From Iamia sp035765045 (GTDB lineage Bacteria > Actinomycetota > Acidimicrobiia > Acidimicrobiales > Iamiaceae): DNA of 27,936 bases. Under the pieces are notes generated by a model. It searched no databases and was not told the origin of the DNA. It was given only the letters and a program-made list of their open reading frames with translations. Position numbers and translations under genes: made by a program. The stretch lies in NCBI GenBank assembly GCA_035765045.1, contig DASTYI010000016.1, positions 1 through 27,936 on the forward strand, written 5' to 3'. Of this stretch, positions 1-6,388 are shown one piece after another (the stretch's first letter is position 1; the number at the start of each line of letters is the position of its first letter).

Positions 1-470
1 CGGGTCACCACGGCGACGGCGAGGGCGAGGACGCCCTCGCCCCGGGCCAGGGCGCCGATGCCCTCGGTGCGGCGGCCGGTCACGGTGACGGGGGCGCCGA
101 CGGCGGCGGTGAGGGTGGCGGCCATCTCGGACCGGACGGGGGCCAGCTTGGGGGCGTCGAGGACGACCGAGCAGTCGACGTTGCCGGGCTCCCAGCCCTC
201 GGCCCGGACCCGACGGGCGACCTCGGCCAGCAGGGCGACGCTGTCGGCGCCGCGCCACTGCGGGTCGGTGTCGGGGAAGTGCTGGCCGATGTCGCCGAGC
301 CCGGCCGCCCCGAGCAGGGCGTCGGCGCAGGCGTGGGCGACGGCGTCGGCGTCGCTGTGGCCGGCCAGGCCCCGGCCCTCGGGGAACGTCACCCCGCCGA
401 GCACGAGCCGGCGCTCCGGGTCGTCGCTCCACGGGTGGAGGTCGAACCCCTGGCCCACGCGCACCTGCAT
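1..470 (-). CDS. ispF: 2-C-methyl-D-erythritol 2,4-cyclodiphosphate synthase (partial at C-terminus)
   Basis: IspF converts CDP-methylerythritol 2-phosphate to the cyclic diphosphate in the cytosolic MEP isoprenoid pathway. The visible 156 codons start with ATG and show the family pattern. GQGFDLHPW near the N-terminus carries the zinc ligands Asp10 and His12. GHSDADAVAHA follows, with His46 as the third ligand, then GDIGQHFPDTD and, near the end, a TGRRTEGIG block matching the family's Thr-Glu substrate loop. IspF is usually about 155-160 residues, so only a few residues and the stop lie beyond the window edge. Its ATG overlaps the ispD stop (TGATG), so the two are translationally coupled as in many bacteria. 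Identification is firm. Confidence 0.95.
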   Translation of the reverse strand, partial: MQVRVGQGFDLHPWSDDPERRLVLGGVTFPEGRGLAGHSDADAVAHACADALLGAAGLGDIGQHFPDTDPQWRGADSVALLAEVARRVRAEGWEPGNVDCSVVLDAPKLAPVRSEMAATLTAAVGAPVTVTGRRTEGIGALARGEGVLALAVAVVT

Positions 471-1120
471 CAGCGCGCCTCGACCAGGTGGCGGGCGACG
501 ACATCGGCGTCGGCCGGGTGGGTGAGCTTGACGTTGGCCGGGTCGCCCTCGACCACGACGACCCGGCCCCCGGCCCGCTCGACGAGGGTGGCGTCGTCGC
601 TGGCCTCGCCCCCGGCGGCGTGGGCGGCCCGCAGGGCGGCGGCGGCGAAGGCCTGCGGCGTCTGGACGGCGACCACGGCGTCACGGTCGACGGCTCCGCC
701 GGCCCGCCAGCGCAGGCTGTCGACGACGGCGACCCCGGGCACGGCGGCGTCGGCCCCGGCCCGGACGGCGTCGACCACGGCCCGGAACAGGTCGGCGCCG
801 GCGGCCGGGCGGGCGGCGTCGTGGACCACGACCACGGCGGCGTCGTCCGGCACGGCGGCCAGGCCGGCCCGCACCGAGTCCGAGCGGCTGGCGCCCCCGG
901 CCACGACGACGTCGGCGCCGGGCAGCGGGCGGTCGGCATCGGCGGCGGGGACGACGGCGACCACCCCGGCGGCGCCGGTGCGGGCGGCGGCCAGGCTCCA
1001 GTCGAGGACCCGGCGCCCGGCCACCTCGACGTACTGCTTGGCCCCGCCGAAGCGCGACCCGCCCCCGCCGGCGACGACCACGGCCCACACCGGGCCGGCG
1101 GCGTTCGGGGCTGCGGTCAC
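470..1120 (-). CDS. ispD: 2-C-methyl-D-erythritol 4-phosphate cytidylyltransferase
   Basis: IspD makes CDP-methylerythritol from MEP and CTP, the step feeding the pathway two reactions before IspF. The 216-residue product has the nucleotidyltransferase signature GGGGSRFGGAKQY, with the CTP-binding Arg23 and Lys28. It also has VVVHDAARP at residues 96-105, VQTPQAF, and the C-terminal block EGDPANVKLTHPAD. Length is normal for a monofunctional IspD of about 220-230 residues. The GTG start at 1120 is chosen because a TAGGTT box sits exactly 6 nt upstream with no Shine-Dalgarno sequence, as in other genes here. In many actinobacteria ispD follows carD; here a crp-like gene is divergent instead. 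Confidence 0.95.
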   Translation of the reverse strand: MTAAPNAAGPVWAVVVAGGGGSRFGGAKQYVEVAGRRVLDWSLAAARTGAAGVVAVVPAADADRPLPGADVVVAGGASRSDSVRAGLAAVPDDAAVVVVHDAARPAAGADLFRAVVDAVRAGADAAVPGVAVVDSLRWRAGGAVDRDAVVAVQTPQAFAAAALRAAHAAGGEASDDATLVERAGGRVVVVEGDPANVKLTHPADADVVARHLVEAR

Positions 1121-1126
1121 CGCCGC

Positions 1127-1132
1127 AACCTA
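1127..1132 (-). promoter_or_regulatory. Predicted -10 box for leaderless ispD transcript
   Basis: Read leftward this is TAGGTT, six bases before the GTG of ispD, with no Shine-Dalgarno in between. It fits the actinobacterial TANNNT -10 consensus with transcription starting at the start codon. Inference from position and pattern only. Confidence 0.55.
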
Positions 1133-1197
1133 CCGCCGGGGACCCCGCCGTCCCGTCCCCCGACGCTGGCGGGGTGTGCCGTCTGACGTCGTGTCAG

Positions 1198-1221
1198 GTT
1201 CGATGCGAGCACGCATCGAAC
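1198..1221. repeat. Perfect inverted repeat in the ispD/crp divergent promoter region
   Basis: Two perfect 10-base arms, GTTCGATGCG and CGCATCGAAC, flank the spacer AGCA. It lies between two divergent start codons, so it is not placed as a terminator for either gene. It is more likely an operator for a dimeric regulator, or a stem in an upstream RNA. The regulator is unknown. It is relatively AT-rich compared with its surroundings. Confidence 0.6.
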
Positions 1222-1234
1222 GCCGTCCGTGTTC

Positions 1235-1247
1235 TGTGACATGTGAC
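1235..1247 (+). promoter_or_regulatory. Direct TGTGAC repeats upstream of crp-like gene, possible Crp half-sites
   Basis: TGTGAC occurs at 1235-1240 and again at 1242-1247. TGTGA is the half-site of Crp/GlxR operators (TGTGA-N6-TCACA), but the second half is not inverted, so this is not a full consensus site. The location, just upstream of the predicted -10 box of the crp-like gene, would suit autoregulation. Inference. Confidence 0.3.
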
Positions 1248-1255
1248 CCGGCCGT

Positions 1256-1261
1256 TACTCT
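1256..1261 (+). promoter_or_regulatory. Predicted -10 box for leaderless crp-like gene
   Basis: TACTCT lies six bases before the GTG start, and no Shine-Dalgarno is present. This is the same arrangement as at ispD, disA, radA and other genes in the window. Confidence 0.55.
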
Positions 1262-1267
1262 GAGTCG

Positions 1268-1927
1268 GTGCCCGAGACCTCCCTGCTCCGTGATGTCCCC
1301 CTCCTCGCCGAGCTGACCGACGAGGAGATGGCCGCCGTCGAGGCGGCCACGACGACCACCGACCTGCTCCGTGGCGACCTCCTCTTCGCCGAGGACGACC
1401 CTTCGGACGACCTCCACATCGTCCTGAGCGGGCGCATCGCCATCTCGAAGCGGTCGATCGACGGGCGCGAGTCGATGGTGGCCCTGATGGAGCGGGGCGA
1501 CCTGGTGGGCGAGATGCCGCTGTTCGACGGGCTGGGTCGCTCGGCCGAGGCCCGGGCGCTCGAGGCCTCGCAGGTCCTCACCATCCCCTACGCCCCGCTG
1601 CGGGCGATCTACGAGGGTCGCCCGGCACTCCTCTGGGGCGTCGTGAAGCTGCTGGCCGAGCGGCTCCGGAGCACCAACGTGGCCCTGGCCGACTCGGTCT
1701 TCCTCGACGTCACCGGCCGCACCGCCAAGCGTCTGCTCGAGCTGGCCGGCGACGACGACGAGTTCGTCCTGCCGATCACCCAGGAGGAGCTGGCCGGCAT
1801 GGTCGGCGCCTCCCGCGAGCGGGTCAACAAGGCGATCGCCAGCTTCGTCCGCCTGGGCTGGATCGACCAGCGCGAGCGCCGCTACCGGGTGCTCAACCGG
1901 GTCGAGCTGACCCGCCGCGCCCGCTGA
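1268..1927 (+). CDS. crp: Crp/FNR-family cAMP-responsive regulator, Crp/GlxR-like
   Basis: This is a cytosolic, DNA-binding cyclic-nucleotide receptor. The 219-residue product has an N-terminal cNMP-binding beta-roll (about residues 10-115) and a C-terminal winged helix (about 145-215). The phosphate-binding cassette is recognisable: Gly81-Glu82 and then Arg91-Ser92-Ala93, the positions that bind cAMP in Crp proteins. The recognition region ITQEELAGMVGASRERVNKA and the ending VELTRRAR closely resemble mycobacterial Crp (Rv3676), as far as I can judge from memory. The GTG start follows a TACTCT box with 6-nt spacing, so the mRNA is probably leaderless. A class III nucleotidyl cyclase lies about 1 kb downstream, so maker and sensor of cAMP may be neighbours. 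The orthology to crp/glxR is likely but the regulon is unknown. Confidence 0.85.
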   Translation: MPETSLLRDVPLLAELTDEEMAAVEAATTTTDLLRGDLLFAEDDPSDDLHIVLSGRIAISKRSIDGRESMVALMERGDLVGEMPLFDGLGRSAEARALEASQVLTIPYAPLRAIYEGRPALLWGVVKLLAERLRSTNVALADSVFLDVTGRTAKRLLELAGDDDEFVLPITQEELAGMVGASRERVNKAIASFVRLGWIDQRERRYRVLNRVELTRRAR

Positions 1928-1940
1928 CCGAAGGCGCTCC

Positions 1941-2591
1941 TCACCCGAGGAAGGCCGCCACCCGGCGCCAGGCGTCGGCGGCGTCGTCGGCCCGGTGGGC
2001 AGGGCGGTCGGCGTCGTGGACGAAGCCGTGCTCGGCCCCCTCGTAGACGACCACCTCGGCGCCCGTCGCCTCCAGGGCGGCGGCGTCGGCGGCCGGGACC
2101 CACGGGTCCTCGGTGCCCACGATCATCAGGATCGGGGCCGGGTCGCCGGCGGCCAGGACGTCCAGCGGCTCGGCCATCGTCGCCGTCGACCAGTGCTCGG
2201 GCAGGCGGACCATGCCGTAGAACGACACGGCCCGGTCGAACCGCCCGCTGGCCGCCGCCTTGAGCGCCAGCATCCCGCCCTGGCAGAAGCCCATCACGGC
2301 GACGGGCTCGACCCCGAGGAGGTCGGCGGCGGCCGCCGCGTCGGCCTGGATGCGGGCGTCGTCGAGGCTCCCGGCCGCCGCCATCTTCGCCTCCAACGTC
2401 GTCTCGGTGCGACCGGCCCACGAGTCGAAGCAGGCCACCGCCCACCCGTGCTCGGCCGCCAGCCGGTCGCACAGGTCGGCGAACAGGGGCCGCAGGCTCC
2501 CGATGTCGGGGATGATCACCACGCCCCGGCGGGCGTCGGGCGGCGTCGCCACGTGGACCGGGGTGCCGGAGGGGAGGGTGGTGCTGCTCAC
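1941..2591 (-). CDS. Dienelactone hydrolase family protein
   Basis: This is an alpha/beta-hydrolase of the dienelactone hydrolase family, cytosolic, with no signal peptide. The 216-residue product carries the full Cys-Asp-His triad of the family: Cys103 in MGFCQGG, Asp162 in GTEDPWVP and His188 in EGAEHGF. Length is close to the usual 230-240. The frame stays open far upstream because of high GC. I take GTG at 2591 because homology-like sequence begins just after it and a CATGCT box lies 6 nt upstream. It converges on the crp-like gene with a 13-nt gap and diverges from the cyclase gene across 279 nt, where I see no other gene. The substrate is unknown; the triad says hydrolase only. Confidence 0.82.
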   Translation of the reverse strand: MSSTTLPSGTPVHVATPPDARRGVVIIPDIGSLRPLFADLCDRLAAEHGWAVACFDSWAGRTETTLEAKMAAAGSLDDARIQADAAAAADLLGVEPVAVMGFCQGGMLALKAAASGRFDRAVSFYGMVRLPEHWSTATMAEPLDVLAAGDPAPILMIVGTEDPWVPAADAAALEATGAEVVVYEGAEHGFVHDADRPAHRADDAADAWRRVAAFLG

Positions 2592-2858
2592 CCCGCCAGC
2601 ATGGCCGCTGGCGACGCCATCCGGCAGCAGCTCCGCACGACCACGATGACGACGCCCCCGCCCGGCCCGGCGGCCAGCCATCGCCCCCGGAACCGCTTCG
2701 GCTCCTCGCCCCGGCGTCCCGGGGTCGCTGCTGGCGTCGGGCCGATCGTGCTCGTCGCCGCCCACCTCGGTCCGCCGCTCGATCGACGCCCGCCGTCGGG
2801 CCCGAACCGGGTGACCGACAACCGCGCCCGACCCTCGGACCGGCCGCCGATGGGTGCG

Positions 2859-2864
2859 TAGGGT
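2859..2864 (+). promoter_or_regulatory. Predicted -10 box for leaderless cyclase gene
   Basis: TAGGGT lies six bases before the ATG of the nucleotidyl cyclase gene, with no Shine-Dalgarno. It matches the pattern at other starts in this window. Confidence 0.5.
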
Positions 2865-2870
2865 GACGTC

Positions 2871-3674
2871 ATGCCCTCGACCGACGACGTGCGCGACGCC
2901 GGCGCCCGGGCGGTCGCCTCGCTCCACCAGTCGATCACCGAGCGGCTGGCCCGGCTGATCCGCTCCGACGAGGAGTGGGCGGCGCAGGCCGTCGACGTCG
3001 GCCTGGTCGACCGGGATTGGCTGGCCGACCCGACGGCTAACCCGGCCCGGATAGCCCCGCCCACCCAGGTGCTGGAGCGCTTCCTCGAGCGCACCGCCGA
3101 GCAACGCCCCTCGGTGCTCGCCAACCTCGGGCTCAGCGCCCTCCAGGCCATGTCGCTGTCCCGGGCCGAGGTCGGGCCGGGCGAGGTGGCGACCCCGACC
3201 GAGGTCACCGTCGTGTTCACCGACCTCGAGGGCTTCACCAGCTTCACCGCCGCCGAGGGCGACGACGCCGCCGTCCACCTGGTCGGCGATCACAACCGGC
3301 GCTTCGGGCCGATCGTCCGCAGCCGGGGCGGCCGGGTCGTCAAGCGGCTGGGCGACGGGCTGATGCTGACCTTTCCGGCTCCCGAGGCCGCCGTCCTGGC
3401 CGCCGTCGAGCTGGCCGGTGAGGAGCACGGGCCGCTCCGGGTCCGGGTCGGGCTCCACCACGGCGAGGCCGTCGTCGCCCACGACGACGTCGTCGGCCAC
3501 GTCGTCAACGTCGCCGCCCGGCTGACCGAGCAGGCCGCGGGCGGCACCACCCTGGCCTCGGTGGCCGTGCGCGACGCCGTCGGCGACCTGCGGGGTGTGC
3601 GGTTCGGGCGGGCCAAGCGCTACCGCCTCAAGGGCCTCGACCCGGTCAGCGCCTGCGCCGTGACCGCCGACTGA
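2871..3674 (+). CDS. Class III adenylate/guanylate cyclase
   Basis: This predicted soluble nucleotidyl cyclase would make cAMP, which the nearby Crp-like receptor could sense. The 267-residue product has a helical N-terminal region (about 1-105), possibly regulatory, and a C-terminal cyclase homology domain (about 107-262). Metal-binding aspartates are Asp118 in FTDLEGFT and Asp162 in LGDGLM. Lys158, four residues before Asp162, matches the adenine-specifying lysine. Asn213 and Arg217 in VNVAARL are the transition-state residues. The second substrate-specifying position, usually Asp before the VN motif, appears to be His210. I therefore expect activity, probably as a homodimer, but nucleotide preference is not certain. 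No membrane segment is visible. The gene ends 19 nt from the convergent disA stop. Confidence 0.87.
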   Translation: MPSTDDVRDAGARAVASLHQSITERLARLIRSDEEWAAQAVDVGLVDRDWLADPTANPARIAPPTQVLERFLERTAEQRPSVLANLGLSALQAMSLSRAEVGPGEVATPTEVTVVFTDLEGFTSFTAAEGDDAAVHLVGDHNRRFGPIVRSRGGRVVKRLGDGLMLTFPAPEAAVLAAVELAGEEHGPLRVRVGLHHGEAVVAHDDVVGHVVNVAARLTEQAAGGTTLASVAVRDAVGDLRGVRFGRAKRYRLKGLDPVSACAVTAD

Positions 3675-3693
3675 CCGGCCCCGGCGACCAGAC

Positions 3694-4773
3694 CTAGTTG
3701 TAGCGGTCGAGGATCGAGGCCTCGGCCAGCCGGCTGAGGCCGTCCTTGACGGCGCGGGCCCGGAGCTTGCCGACCCCGGCGACGTCGTCGAGCTCGTCGA
3801 TGCTGGCCCGGAGGATCTTCTGGAGGTCGCCGAAGCGGTCGACGATCGCCTCGACCACCGTCTCGGGCAGACGGGGGATGCGGGCCAGCAGCCGGTGGCC
3901 GCGGGGCGACATCGACTCGTCGAGGTCGGGCGGCCCGTCCGACAGGTGCACCGCCGAGGCCACCCGGCGCAGGTCGACCAGGTCGTCGTCGGAGAGGTCC
4001 GACAGCGCCCCCAGCGCCTCGGCCAGGTGCCACGAGTCCTCCTCGTGGAAGTAGTCGCGCACGACGAGGCGGCGGTCGTCGCCGATCCCGCCCATCAGCT
4101 CCTCCAGCTGGAGGCGGACCAGGCGGCCGTCGTCGCCCAGCTCGATGATGTAACCCTCGATCTCCGCGGCGATGCGGGCCACCATCTCGCTGCGCTGGAG
4201 GACGGTGACCACGTCGCGGAGGGTGACGAGGTCCTCGACCTCGAGCGCCGACAGCGCCACCGACACCTCGTCGAGCCGGTCCTTGTAGCGCTCCAGGGTC
4301 TGGACGGCCTGGTTGGCCCGGGCGATGACCCGGGGCACGGGGTCGATCTGGTGCTTCTCGTGGCCGACGTAGACGCTGATGACGTTCATCCGCTGCGAGA
4401 CGGAGATGACCGGCACGTTGATCGACCGGGCCACCCGCTCGGCGGTGCGGTGGCGCGTGCCCGTCTCGGTGGTGGGCACGTTGGGGTTCGGCACCAGGTG
4501 GACGTTGGCCCGGGCGATGCGGCTGGCGTTGGGGGCCAGCACGATGGCGCCGTCCATCTTCGACAGCTCGGACAGCCGCTGGGGGCTGTAGGCGGCGTCG
4601 AGGAGGAAGCCGCCCGAGCAGATGTTGAGCACCGGCGGGCCGTCGCCCACCACGATCAGCGCGCCCATGCCGGCCTGGAGGATCCGGTCGAGGCCGTCCC
4701 GCAGCGGCGTGCCCGGGGAGAGGAGCGCGAGGGCCCGCAGCATCGCCTCACGATCGGCGCTGGCCACGGTCAT
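3694..4773 (-). CDS. disA: DNA integrity scanning diadenylate cyclase
   Basis: DisA condenses two ATP into c-di-AMP and monitors branched DNA. The 359-residue product has the N-terminal DAC domain with both hallmark motifs, Asp74-Gly75-Ala76 in KMDGAIVLAP and Arg107-His108-Arg109 in GTRHRTAERVA. A helical linker follows, then a C-terminal helix-hairpin-helix region (about 290-345, with DDVAGVGKLRARAVKDGL). Length matches the family (about 355-360). The ATG at 4773 fits the domain start and has a TACACT box 6 nt upstream. It follows radA by 53 nt on the same strand, the classic radA-disA pairing, in which RadA is known to modulate DisA in Bacillus. The upstream box suggests disA also has its own promoter. 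Confidence 0.97.
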   Translation of the reverse strand: MTVASADREAMLRALALLSPGTPLRDGLDRILQAGMGALIVVGDGPPVLNICSGGFLLDAAYSPQRLSELSKMDGAIVLAPNASRIARANVHLVPNPNVPTTETGTRHRTAERVARSINVPVISVSQRMNVISVYVGHEKHQIDPVPRVIARANQAVQTLERYKDRLDEVSVALSALEVEDLVTLRDVVTVLQRSEMVARIAAEIEGYIIELGDDGRLVRLQLEELMGGIGDDRRLVVRDYFHEEDSWHLAEALGALSDLSDDDLVDLRRVASAVHLSDGPPDLDESMSPRGHRLLARIPRLPETVVEAIVDRFGDLQKILRASIDELDDVAGVGKLRARAVKDGLSRLAEASILDRYN

Positions 4774-4779
4774 GGTCGG

Positions 4780-4785
4780 AGTGTA
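4780..4785 (-). promoter_or_regulatory. Predicted internal -10 box for leaderless disA transcript
   Basis: Read leftward this is TACACT, six bases before the disA ATG, inside the 53-nt radA-disA gap. It suggests disA can be transcribed separately from radA. Pattern-based inference. Confidence 0.5.
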
Positions 4786-4826
4786 GAGGTCGCCTGCTCG
4801 ATGATCGTCGGGCGCCCCCTTCCCCG

Positions 4827-6206
4827 CTACCGGCCCAGGAGGCCGACGGCGGCGATGGCCTCGTTGAGCGAGCGGACCCGGATGGCCTCGACACCCCGCG
4901 GGAGGTCGGGCGCCGAGGTGGGCACGACCGCCCGGGTGAAGCCCAGCCGGGCCGCCTCCGACAGCCGCCGGTCGAGGCTGGTGACGCTGCGGACCTCGCC
5001 CCCGAGCCCGATCTCGCCGCAGGCCACCAGCTCGGGCGGGACGGGACGGCCGCTGGCCGCCGAGGTGATGGCCAGGGCGAGGCCCAGGTCGGCCGCCGGC
5101 TCGGTGACCCGCACCCCGCCGGCCGCCAGGGCGTAGACGTCGGCCTTGCCCAGGTCGAGCTCCAACCGCTTGACCAGCACGGCGAGGAGCATCGACACCC
5201 GGCCCCGGTCGAGGCCGGTGCTCGACCGGCGGGGCTCGGCCAGGCTCGACCCCGCCACCAGCGCCTGGACCTCGACCAGCAGCGGCCGGTGGCCCTCGAT
5301 CGTGGGGACGACGGTGGAACCCGGCACCCCGGGCAGCCGGTCGGCCAGGAACAGCCCCGACGGGTCGGGCACGCCCTCCAGCCCGACCGCGCCCAGCTGG
5401 AACAGGCCCAGCTCGCTGGTGGAGCCGAAGCGGTGCTTCACCGCCCGGAGAAGCCGCAGGGCGTGGTGGCGGTCGCCGTCGAGCTCGAGCACGGTGTCGA
5501 CCACGTGCTCCAGCACCCGGGGGCCGGCCAGCGCCCCCTCCTTGGTGACGTGGCCGATCAGCACCGTGGCGAGGGTGCGGGCCTTGGCCTCCCGTACGAG
5601 CCGCTGGGCGACCTCGCGCACCTGGGCCACGCTGCCGGGGGTGGACGACAGCTCGGGGTCGGCCACGCTCTGGGCCGAGTCGACGATGAGGACGTCGGGC
5701 CGCACCTCGTCGACCGAGGCCAGGATGCGGGGGACCAGCGACTCGCCCACCAGCCACAGCCGCTCGTGGATGGCGTCGAGCCGGCGGGCCCGATCGCGGA
5801 CCTGGGCCGGGCTCTCCTCGGCGCAGGCGTAGAGCACGGTGGCGCCGGCCCGGGCCAACCCGGCAGCGGCCTGGAGGACCAGGGTGGACTTGCCGGTGCC
5901 GGGCGCCCCGCCGAGCAGGGTGACCGAGCCCGGCACCAGCCCGCCCGACAGCACCCGGTCGAGCTCCTCGACGCCGGTGGCCACCGGCGCGACCTCGGCG
6001 TCGGGGCCCTCGGTGCTGGGCCGGGCCGGGGCGGCGGCGCCCGACGAGCCCCACCCGGCCCACGCCGGGGCGGCAGCGGCCGCGGCCGCCTCGTCGGCCT
6101 CCTCGACGAGGGTGCCCCACTCGCCACAGGTCGGGCACCGCCCCACCCACTGGGGCGACGTGCCGCCGCACTCGGTGCAGCGGTGGAGCGTCCGGACCTT
6201 GGCCAT
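4827..6206 (-). CDS. radA: DNA repair protein RadA (Sms)
   Basis: RadA is a RecA-like, DnaB-type helicase that processes recombination intermediates. The 459-residue product has an N-terminal zinc finger (Cys10, Cys13, Cys24, Cys27), a Walker A motif GGAPGTGKST with Lys106, and a Walker B strand VLIVDSAQS. A Lon-protease-like domain forms the C-terminal third (from about residue 310). Length is typical (about 450-460). The family's KNRFG motif reads Lys257-His-Arg-Phe-Gly here, an Asn-to-His change. The ATG at 6206 has TAAGGT six bases upstream, suggesting a leaderless transcript starting the radA-disA operon. Identification is firm; only the altered motif is odd. Confidence 0.96.
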   Translation of the reverse strand: MAKVRTLHRCTECGGTSPQWVGRCPTCGEWGTLVEEADEAAAAAAAPAWAGWGSSGAAAPARPSTEGPDAEVAPVATGVEELDRVLSGGLVPGSVTLLGGAPGTGKSTLVLQAAAGLARAGATVLYACAEESPAQVRDRARRLDAIHERLWLVGESLVPRILASVDEVRPDVLIVDSAQSVADPELSSTPGSVAQVREVAQRLVREAKARTLATVLIGHVTKEGALAGPRVLEHVVDTVLELDGDRHHALRLLRAVKHRFGSTSELGLFQLGAVGLEGVPDPSGLFLADRLPGVPGSTVVPTIEGHRPLLVEVQALVAGSSLAEPRRSSTGLDRGRVSMLLAVLVKRLELDLGKADVYALAAGGVRVTEPAADLGLALAITSAASGRPVPPELVACGEIGLGGEVRSVTSLDRRLSEAARLGFTRAVVPTSAPDLPRGVEAIRVRSLNEAIAAVGLLGR

Positions 6207-6212
6207 CCCCCG

Positions 6213-6218
6213 ACCTTA
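6213..6218 (-). promoter_or_regulatory. Predicted -10 box for leaderless radA transcript
   Basis: Read leftward this is TAAGGT, six bases before the radA ATG, with no Shine-Dalgarno. It lies just downstream of the 6246-6360 repeat cluster in the direction of radA transcription. Confidence 0.55.
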
Positions 6219-6245
6219 AGCAGGGGGTGTGACACCCACGGCCCT

Positions 6246-6360
6246 CCCCCGAAACGCGACCGTGGCCCCACAAGAAGCGGTTCTTGTGGGCTGGGTGTCG
6301 CGTTCCGGGGTTCTTGTGGGCTGGGGGGCGCGGAAGCGCGACCGTGGCGCACAGGAAGCC
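6246..6360. repeat. Cluster of four inverted/direct repeat units (BIME-like)
   Basis: The 182-nt gap between radA and the upstream gene is mostly repeats. Unit 1 (6247-6276) and unit 2 (6281-6310) are inverted copies around the 4-nt loop GCGG: the inner 10 bp (CCCACAAGAA / TTCTTGTGGG) pair perfectly and the outer 14 pair with one mismatch. Unit 3 (from 6311) repeats the first 15 bases of unit 2, TTCTTGTGGGCTGGG. Unit 4 (6336-6360) repeats CGCGACCGTGGC from unit 1. The order is forward, inverse, inverse, forward. It could end the transcript of the upstream regulator operon, regulate radA, or be a REP/BIME-like element. I do not recognise the family. Confidence 0.75.
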
Positions 6361-6388
6361 TCGGGCGCCGGGCGGGGGGCGGCTGGGG

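Noticed and set aside
2592..2870. Candidate gene in the gap between the hydrolase and the cyclase
   Set aside because: Frames open there only as extensions of neighbours; no motif, start signal or conserved pattern is visible.
1941..3500. A 519-residue fusion upstream of the dienelactone hydrolase
   Set aside because: The N-terminal 300 residues are antisense to the cyclase and low complexity; hydrolase-like sequence begins only near GTG 2591.
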